In this document: positions 6,081 to 10,351 of the stretch, in pieces | Layout: every line of letters starts with the position of its first letter | How positions within the stretch are numbered: position 1 is the first letter of the stretch | From: a bacterium Ga0077546 | GTDB taxonomy: Bacteria; Cyanobacteriota; Vampirovibrionia; Obscuribacterales; Obscuribacteraceae | Reading direction: 5' to 3' | Assembly: GCA_001464165.1 (NCBI GenBank) | Contig: LNEX01000086.1 | Span: 1 to 10,351, forward strand | Length of the DNA stretch: 10,351 nucleotides | Program-made: the position numbers and the translations under genes | The notes under the pieces: model-generated | Databases searched by the model: none | Told to the model about the DNA's origin: nothing | Seen by the model: the letters and a program-made list of their open reading frames with translations, nothing else

Positions 6081-7016
6081 ATGCATAAGCTCAAAAGAAT
6101 ACTGGCTCTTTCAATTAGTCTCTCAACACTGTGCTGCTCAACATTTGTTCGCTTGCAGCCTGTAAGCGCCCAAGACGCACAGATGCAGATGCAGCAGATA
6201 CCTCAACAAGCAACCCAAGCTCTTAGTGCTCCCACCTTATCGTTTGTCGATATCAACTCGGGTAGCTTTGGCAAACTAGAAATTGATATGCAAGATGGCC
6301 AGTTCGCAAGAGGCGCTTGTGACAATATTCATCTAGTCGCCCGCAACATGGATCTCAATTTGGGTGAATTGAAATCTTTAGACGTTGAGGTCAAAGGCGG
6401 CAATATGGAAGACTTCATTGTCGACAAGCTCACCCTTACCACTCAGGGGGCGCTCAAGTTTGACACTGGTCTACTTCTCAATCAACGAGTGCTGCAATTT
6501 ACTAGCCCCGCTACTGCTCAAGTCACGGCGCTTGTGAGTCAAGATAGTTTGAACAAATATTTGAAAGCACCTAGTACTCTTGAAAAACTTTCATACACCG
6601 TAACAAAGAAAGGCGGCATGCTGGCGGGATTGCTCGGGGCCGCTGGAGGAAATTTTGGCCTAACTATGACTGGAGCCTCTGTCATTCTTGGTCGCAACAA
6701 TAAAGTCAGTATGACCGCCGAAGGTAAGGCTGGCCTAGGCCAACTAGCAGTTCCACTGGCAGCACAACTTGAGAGTCAGCTTTCAATTCAAGACGGCTGG
6801 GTGCAACTAGGTGATACCAAACTAATGACAGCAGGCCAAGAAATCTCGCCACAACTCTCAGAAATCATAGTGAAGAAGATCAACGGTCTCTCTAACCTTG
6901 GCACCAAATCAGATGACATCCATTTCAGCTTTACCGATCTAAAAGTTACTTCTGGCAAACAATTGGTCGTAACTGGAACTGCCCAAGTTAACAGACTGCG
7001 TTTCGGTCGAAACTAA
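6081..7016 (+). CDS. Exported DUF2993/LmeA-like lipid-binding family protein
   Basis: The 311-residue product opens with a Sec signal peptide: MHKLKR, a hydrophobic core, and a likely signal peptidase I site after VSA at residue 30. There is no lipobox, since CC at 18-19 is not in a valid context. A Gln/Met-rich stretch (31-50) follows. From about residue 55 to the end the pattern resembles DUF2993 (LmeA-like) proteins: alternating strands with IDINSGSFG-type turns, DKLTLTTQGALKFDTGLLL and the conserved region TAQVTALVSQDSLNKYLKAP at 145-164, then long amphipathic strands ending in a VTGTAQVNRL strand. Such proteins are common in Cyanobacteria and Actinobacteria, and the mycobacterial member binds phospholipid and aids lipoglycan elongation. 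A role in lipid handling at the cell envelope is therefore inference only. The ATG is well placed behind AAAGGT (6069-6074). The upstream terminator isolates it from the lipoprotein gene; rph follows after 64 nt. Confidence 0.75.
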   Translation: MHKLKRILALSISLSTLCCSTFVRLQPVSAQDAQMQMQQIPQQATQALSAPTLSFVDINSGSFGKLEIDMQDGQFARGACDNIHLVARNMDLNLGELKSLDVEVKGGNMEDFIVDKLTLTTQGALKFDTGLLLNQRVLQFTSPATAQVTALVSQDSLNKYLKAPSTLEKLSYTVTKKGGMLAGLLGAAGGNFGLTMTGASVILGRNNKVSMTAEGKAGLGQLAVPLAAQLESQLSIQDGWVQLGDTKLMTAGQEISPQLSEIIVKKINGLSNLGTKSDDIHFSFTDLKVTSGKQLVVTGTAQVNRLRFGRN

Positions 7017-7045
7017 TTGCCTAACAAGGGCCTCGACGTTATATA
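7017..7045 (+). promoter_or_regulatory. Possible promoter for rph
   Basis: TTGCCT (7017-7022) and TATATA (7040-7045) are separated by 17 nt and sit just upstream of the RNase PH gene. Each matches the sigma-70 consensus at four of six positions. The signal is modest, and rph could equally be read through from the gene before it. Confidence 0.3.
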
Positions 7046-7080
7046 CTTAGATCTTGCTTCGAGTAGAAAGCGAGTATTTG

Positions 7081-7809
7081 ATGTATAAGCGGCGCGACAG
7101 CCGACAATGGGACCAGCTAAGACCGGTCAAATTTACAAGAAATTTCACCAAGAACGCAGACGGGTCTGTACTTGTCGAGATTGGTGATACCAAAGTATTT
7201 TGTACAGCCAAAATTGAAGAAAGAGTGCCAGCATTCTTGATCGGTAAAGGCGAAGGTTGGGTTACGGCAGAGTATTCAATGCTGCCTGGTTCGACTTTGC
7301 AACGCTCCCAAAGGGAAGTGACCAGAGGCCAGGCGTCTGGAAGAACTAATGAAATTCAACGCCTAATTGGCCGCTGCTTGAGGGCCGTGATTGACCGCCG
7401 CGCTCTAGGTGAGCGCACTATCACAATTGACTGCGACGTTCTGCAAGCTGATGCAGGTACCCGTGTATCATCAATCTGTGGTGGATTCTTGGCACTTTAT
7501 GATGCTTTGGCCAAACTGCGCAAAGCCGGTGTATTCGATGAGCTACCAATTACCGAGCATATGGCGGCCGTATCAGTTGTGCAATTGAACGGGCAGCTAT
7601 TGCTGGACCCCAACTACAGCGAAGATTCGCAAGCCGAGATGGATAGCAATATTGTCTTGACTGAGTCTGGAAAGATTCTGGAACTACAAATGACTTCAGA
7701 GAATAAGCCCTACGACGCCGCTAAGTTAGGTGAATTGATGCTGCTGGCCAATAAAGGGGTGAAAGAAATCATCCAAATGCAGCAACTGATAATCAATAAG
7801 CGTCACTAA
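7081..7809 (+). CDS. rph: Ribonuclease PH
   Basis: RNase PH is a phosphate-dependent 3'-to-5' exoribonuclease that trims tRNA precursors and other RNAs, releasing nucleoside diphosphates; it works as a hexameric ring. From the ATG at 7081 the product is 242 residues, the usual size. Family signatures are present in order: RRDSRQWDQLRPV at the N-terminus, GSVLVEIGDTKVFCTA (28-43), GWVTAEYSMLPGST (59-72), SGRTNEIQRLIGR (86-98), IDCDVLQADAGTR (116-128, with phosphate-binding Arg128) and DPNYSEDSQAEMD (176-188, with catalytic Asp182 and Asp188). An in-frame TTG at 7054 would add nine residues (LRVESEYL-type) that do not resemble the family, and the ATG start gives the canonical N-terminus, so I prefer 7081. 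A weak ribosome site (AAGCGAG) lies just upstream. In several families the residue after MLP is Arg; here it is Gly, a position I believe is variable. Confidence 0.95.
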   Translation: MYKRRDSRQWDQLRPVKFTRNFTKNADGSVLVEIGDTKVFCTAKIEERVPAFLIGKGEGWVTAEYSMLPGSTLQRSQREVTRGQASGRTNEIQRLIGRCLRAVIDRRALGERTITIDCDVLQADAGTRVSSICGGFLALYDALAKLRKAGVFDELPITEHMAAVSVVQLNGQLLLDPNYSEDSQAEMDSNIVLTESGKILELQMTSENKPYDAAKLGELMLLANKGVKEIIQMQQLIINKRH

Positions 7810-7953
7810 CCCTCTAAAACCCCTCACTTGTGATTTTCGACATTTAAGCAATGTCACATGAATCTTAAATTTCTGCTCTTTCCTGCTGACAACATACAAT
7901 AAGGCTATACACTTAGTAAGTCCAATAGCTCCTGGCAATGGCATGCAGATTTA
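7810..7953 (+). other. Intergenic region between rph and the ABC1 kinase gene
   Basis: This 144-bp A/T-rich gap contains no gene. An inverted repeat GACAT (7839-7843) / ATGTC (7851-7855) lacks a T tract and is a doubtful terminator. Possible -10 elements are TACAAT (7895-7900) and TATACA (7906-7911), with no partner -35 at good spacing. A promoter for the kinase gene is expected here but not pinned down. Confidence 0.4.
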
Positions 7954-8889
7954 GTGACAATTCAAGAAAAAAGCAGCATAGATTTCAACCCAAGCGAGTT
8001 CAACCCAATCAGGGAGAGCTTCAGAGATGTCAGCGCCTTCAGGCTTTTGCTCTCAACAATCAAAGTTTTTCACCGCATCGCTAAATTGCAGGGCTGGAAA
8101 GCCGCCTATCGCGTTGTGCCAATTGTCTGGACAATCATCTGGTCGGTAAAAGGCTTCTCTAAGTTTCACGCTGAAGAGTTCGAGCGAGCTCTTCAAGGTG
8201 ACGTAGTTGATGACATCGAGGAAGCAGCCCTCTCAAATCAAGACTATGAAGAATATCGGGAGTTAGGCCGCTGGCTATGCCGACGCTTAAATGGCCTAGG
8301 CCCAACCTTTGTCAAAATCGGTCAGACACTCTCCACGAGGGCAGACCTCTTACCCCTTCCGGCGATGCTGGAGTTGACCAAGCTACAAGAAAACGTCGAC
8401 CAATTTCCAACAGAAATCGCCCGGGCTACAATCTTGCGAGAACTTGGAGGTCAACCAGAAGATCTCTACAAAGAGTTTGACAATGTCCCCATAGCTGCTG
8501 CCAGTTTATCCCAGGCCTACAAAGCCAAACTGCAAGATGGCCGGGATGTAGTCGTTAAAGTTCAGAGACCGAATCTTAGCTCCATTATTGTCATGGACGT
8601 GCAAATTCTTGCCGCTGTAGCGGATGAAGTAATGCAGTACCCAAGCCTGTGTCGTCATACTGATTGGCCCGGAATTGTTGACGAATTTGCCAAAACAATA
8701 TTTGAAGAAATTGACTACATCCGCGAAGGCCGTAACGCCGATGTGTTCAGAAGCTCTTACCGCAATTTCGACAGCATTTATATTCCTCGCATAATCTGGA
8801 AATTGACTGGCCGTAGAGTTCTCACCATCGAATACGTATCAGGCATCCCACTAAAACTGGTGCTAACTTCTACCTGCGACAACTTTTAG
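7954..8889 (+). pseudogene. ABC1/UbiB-family atypical kinase, N-terminal portion (frame broken near 8857)
   Basis: This is the first part of an ABC1 (UbiB/ADCK) protein, a family of atypical kinases or ATPases linked to quinone and isoprenoid lipid metabolism. The start is GTG at 7954; the in-frame stop at 7900-7902 and absence of an upstream ATG limit alternatives. Visible family motifs: the N-terminal KxGQ motif as KIGQTLSTRADLLP (121-134), the Ala-rich nucleotide loop AAASLSQAY (181-189) in place of a Gly-rich P-loop, the VVKVQRP strand with Lys202, the helix EEIDYIREGRNA (251-262), and VLTIEYVSGIPL (289-300). After Lys301 the frame runs into unrelated residues and stops at 8889. The catalytic HxDPHPGN and DFG motifs are missing from this frame but are found at once in the frame starting at 8859. 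Alone, this piece could not be a working kinase. Confidence 0.85.
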
Positions 8890-9473
8890 AAGAAGGCTTC
8901 TTCCACGCTGACCCTCACCCGGGTAATATGCGCATAATGGAAGACGGTCGAGTAGGAATTTTCGATTTTGGCATGGTGGGTCGCATCAGCCCCGAGCTAA
9001 AGCAACACATGATCAACGCCTTCATGCACACCATTCAACGAGAATATCGCGACCTCGTAGATGACTTTGTCGGTATGGGCTTCCTCAAGCCAGAAGCTGA
9101 TAGAGACGCGCTTTGCCGTGACCTGACGCCAATTATTGATGCCCGTTTTGCTGAAGGCATGAACAAAGTGCGCTTCCGAAAAATGCTGTTTGATTTCTCT
9201 GAAGTCTGCTTTGCCTATCCCTTTAGCCTGCCCTCTGAGTTCACCTATGTAATGAGAGCACTGCTTACCCTCGAAGGCATTGCCCTAGCAATCAATCCTA
9301 AATTCAACTTTGTGGATGCAGCAATGCCTTTTGCCCATCGTCTGCTGATGAAAAACAATCAATTCCTTGGTCAAGCCATATTTAGAGAAGTATTTACTGA
9401 TGGTAAATTCAACCGCAGTGCAGCTATCAAGCTAATCAAGTCGGCGGCCTCACTGACCAACTCCCTGCGCTAA
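8859..9473 (+). pseudogene. ABC1/UbiB-family atypical kinase, C-terminal portion (continuation in another frame)
   Basis: Read in the frame beginning at 8859, the protein continues as GANFYLRQLLEEGFF, then HADPHPGN (8904-8927) and GIFDFGMVGRI with the metal-binding DFG at 8964-8972, followed by the helical C-lobe and a typical PSEFTYVMRALLTLEGIAL segment. The first ATG in this frame (8928) lies after HADPHPGN, so a separately translated product would lack the catalytic loop; I therefore treat this as the second half of the same gene and not as an independent gene. The family normally has about 20-25 residues between the GI of EYVSGI and the YLRQ helix. Here only about eight are encoded, so sequence is missing as well as the frame being shifted. 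No C-terminal membrane helices of the E. coli UbiB type are seen. The stop is TAA at 9471-9473. Confidence 0.82.
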
Positions 9474-9653
9474 ACCAAGTACTTTACAAACTCTTCAAAA
9501 AAAAGCCCATTTTTGACGGTTTTACCCACTGACAGCCCCCTACTTTCTTAAGAATTTTCTAGGCACGTGCAAAAATCGGCTAGTTAGCCTCAAAATGTAA
9601 TTTCAAGAGCTTGCTACCGCAAACTAGATGTTCTAACTAGATGAGGTTTTGAC
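9474..9653 (+). promoter_or_regulatory. Intergenic region with clustered palindromes and direct repeats upstream of the zinc-ribbon gene
   Basis: No gene is seen in these 180 bp. They contain an A8 tract (9497-9504), the perfect palindromes TTCTTAAGAA (9545-9554) and GCACGTGC (9563-9570), the inverted repeat GGCTAGTTAGCC (9578-9589), and a direct repeat ACTAGATG at 9623-9630 and 9636-9643. CTAGTTAG (9580-9587) is also the reverse complement of CTAACTAG (9633-9640). No standard terminator follows the kinase gene. The region probably holds the promoter and operators of the next gene, but no clear -35/-10 pair was found. Confidence 0.4.
9643..9646 (+). promoter_or_regulatory. Shine-Dalgarno deciding the TTG start of the zinc-ribbon gene
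   Basis: GAGG ends 7 nt before TTG at 9654, an ideal distance, but is 19 nt from the next in-frame ATG at 9666. This favours TTG as the start codon. It overlaps the second copy of the ACTAGATG repeat, so a protein or structure on the repeat could affect translation. Confidence 0.55.
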
Positions 9654-10223
9654 TTGGCCACAACGATGCTTCCATCAGCTCCCACCACTTTCGCTTGTAT
9701 GCATTGTTCTGCAGCGATCGAAGTTCTCTCTAAGTTCTGCGGCAATTGTGGGGCTCCTAGAATGCAATCGCATTTCGGCCAAGGTAGCTTTGACCCAACG
9801 ATCAGCAAGGCGGCAATACAAAGTTCAAATGCCATTAATGAACGGGTTGCTCAGTCTACGAATAAGTCTACCCCTGCTTTTGCCAAGAACAAACGGCAGA
9901 ACAGGTCAATCCCTCCTGAGATGAGAGCCGAAATGGCGTCTCTTATGGCTGCGGAGCTAAGAGAGCGTATCTTTCTTGTTTTGCACTACATCGTTTTTCT
10001 TGTCACCAACATGATTGGCCTGTTTATTACAGTAAAGTGCTACGTAGAGTTCGCTGGCGATGAACTGGCCAAGATGATGATAGCGGCCACTCCTCTGATG
10101 TTTATTAACTTGGTGGCGCTATGCGGTCTTGTACCAATAAAAGGTACAAAAAAAGAAATTGCTCGCATCAAAGAGCGCATGACCTACCTAAAATTGGCCA
10201 TGGAATTTGACAGCATTGTCTAA
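9654..10223 (+). CDS. Zinc-ribbon membrane protein of unknown function
   Basis: The 189-residue product has an N-terminal zinc ribbon with C15-x2-C18 and C29-x2-C32 (ACMHC ... FCGNCGAP), the form found at the start of many small regulatory or membrane-anchored bacterial proteins. A polar, Ser/Asn/Lys-rich linker (37-90) follows. Two hydrophobic segments, about 106-127 and 141-162, are likely membrane helices joined by a short acidic loop. A charged tail (KGTKKEIARIKERM) after the second helix may form a short coiled coil. The predicted topology puts the zinc ribbon and tail on the same, probably cytoplasmic, side. The TTG start is chosen from ribosome-site spacing; ATG at 9666 would remove only four residues and leave the ribbon intact. 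I do not recognise a named family. No functional link to the upstream kinase remnant is evident, and the gene at the right edge appears convergent. Confidence 0.8.
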   Translation: MATTMLPSAPTTFACMHCSAAIEVLSKFCGNCGAPRMQSHFGQGSFDPTISKAAIQSSNAINERVAQSTNKSTPAFAKNKRQNRSIPPEMRAEMASLMAAELRERIFLVLHYIVFLVTNMIGLFITVKCYVEFAGDELAKMMIAATPLMFINLVALCGLVPIKGTKKEIARIKERMTYLKLAMEFDSIV

Positions 10224-10226
10224 TTT

Positions 10227-10250
10227 CTAATTGGGCGCAAATTCAATTAG
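10227..10250. terminator. Inverted repeat between convergent genes, weak candidate bidirectional terminator
   Basis: CTAATTG (10227-10233) and CAATTAG (10244-10250) form a perfect 7-bp stem with a 10-nt loop. It lies right after the zinc-ribbon stop and overlaps the stop of the apparent minus-strand gene. The stem is A/T-rich and no T run follows on either strand, so its terminator strength is doubtful. Confidence 0.3.
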
Positions 10251-10351
10251 GGCTCCAGCGCAGGTTAGGCTTGCGCGCTGCTGTAGCTTCATCAAGTTTA
10301 CCCACTGGTGTATTTGTCGGGGCGTTGCTCACGATATCAGGCGAATCAATT
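10243..10351 (-). CDS. Probable C-terminal end of a convergent gene, partial
   Basis: On the minus strand one frame is open from the window edge for 35 codons and ends at TGA (10245-10243); the other two minus frames have stops close to the edge. The encoded tail is polar, with residues such as NAPTNTPVGKLDEATAAR followed by KPNLRWSPN at the end, and looks like an ordinary protein C-terminus. Nothing else occupies this stretch, and convergent arrangement with the zinc-ribbon gene is plausible. The piece is too short to assign a family, and a 35-codon open frame can arise by chance. Confidence 0.4.
   Translation of the reverse strand, partial: IDSPDIVSNAPTNTPVGKLDEATAARKPNLRWSPN

Noticed and set aside
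7054..7080. Longer RNase PH starting at TTG 7054
   Set aside because: The nine added residues do not resemble the family, and the ATG at 7081 gives the canonical N-terminus (RRDSRQWDQLRPV) and normal length.
7839..7855. GACAT/ATGTC hairpin after rph as a terminator
   Set aside because: The stem is only 5 bp, A/T-rich, and no T tract follows.
7829..7858. TGTGA ... TCACA pair resembling a CRP site
   Set aside because: The half-sites are 20 nt apart and not 6 nt, so it is not a CRP-type operator.
8928..9473. Separate 181-residue gene starting at ATG 8928
   Set aside because: The frame is continuous with HADPHPGN and YLRQLLEEGFF upstream of that ATG, so it is the second half of the broken ABC1 kinase gene and not an independent gene.

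Overview
The window looks like a chromosomal, housekeeping-type segment of a bacterium on the cyanobacterial side of the tree, most likely a non-photosynthetic relative (Vampirovibrionia/Melainabacteria, for example Obscuribacterales). This is inference from protein style. The DNA polymerase III delta subunit carries the LDPAWASFNY signature typical of cyanobacterial HolA. A DUF2993/LmeA-type exported protein and an ABC1-family kinase are present, both common in Cyanobacteria. No photosynthesis gene is visible. Base composition is moderate. Several genes start at GTG or TTG. No tRNA, rRNA, IS element, CRISPR array or phage gene was seen.

Left half (1-3779, minus strand): one tight five-gene block. 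In transcription order it is a soluble histidine kinase, an OmpR/PhoB-type response regulator, PhoU, the DNA polymerase III delta subunit HolA, and a LOG-family nucleotide phosphoribohydrolase that runs off the left edge. Gaps are 9, 15, -1 and 3 nt, so this is almost certainly one transcript with translational coupling. The first three genes form a phosphate-type signalling module. The kinase has no membrane segment and no sensor domain, and it lacks the Thr/Asn normally found four residues after the phosphorylated His. Replication and nucleotide-salvage genes are attached downstream.

Middle (3780-7809, plus strand): a 122-bp divergent intergenic region, then gpmI (cofactor-independent phosphoglycerate mutase). 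Next comes a 234-bp gap with a perfect TATAAT box and two successive potential RNA hairpins. It leads into a small Thr-rich lipoprotein gene that ends at a strong intrinsic terminator. A DUF2993 secreted/periplasmic protein and RNase PH (rph) follow.

Right part (7954-10351): an ABC1/UbiB-type kinase gene that is broken in this sequence. Its N-terminal half (KIGQ, Ala-rich loop, VVKVQRP) and its C-terminal half (HADPHPGN, DFG) are in different frames, and the linker between them is too short, which points to a small internal deletion. Then come a 180-bp gap rich in palindromes, an unrecognised zinc-ribbon protein with two membrane segments, and the probable C-terminal end of a convergent gene at the right edge. 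No gene-free stretch exceeds 300 bp.
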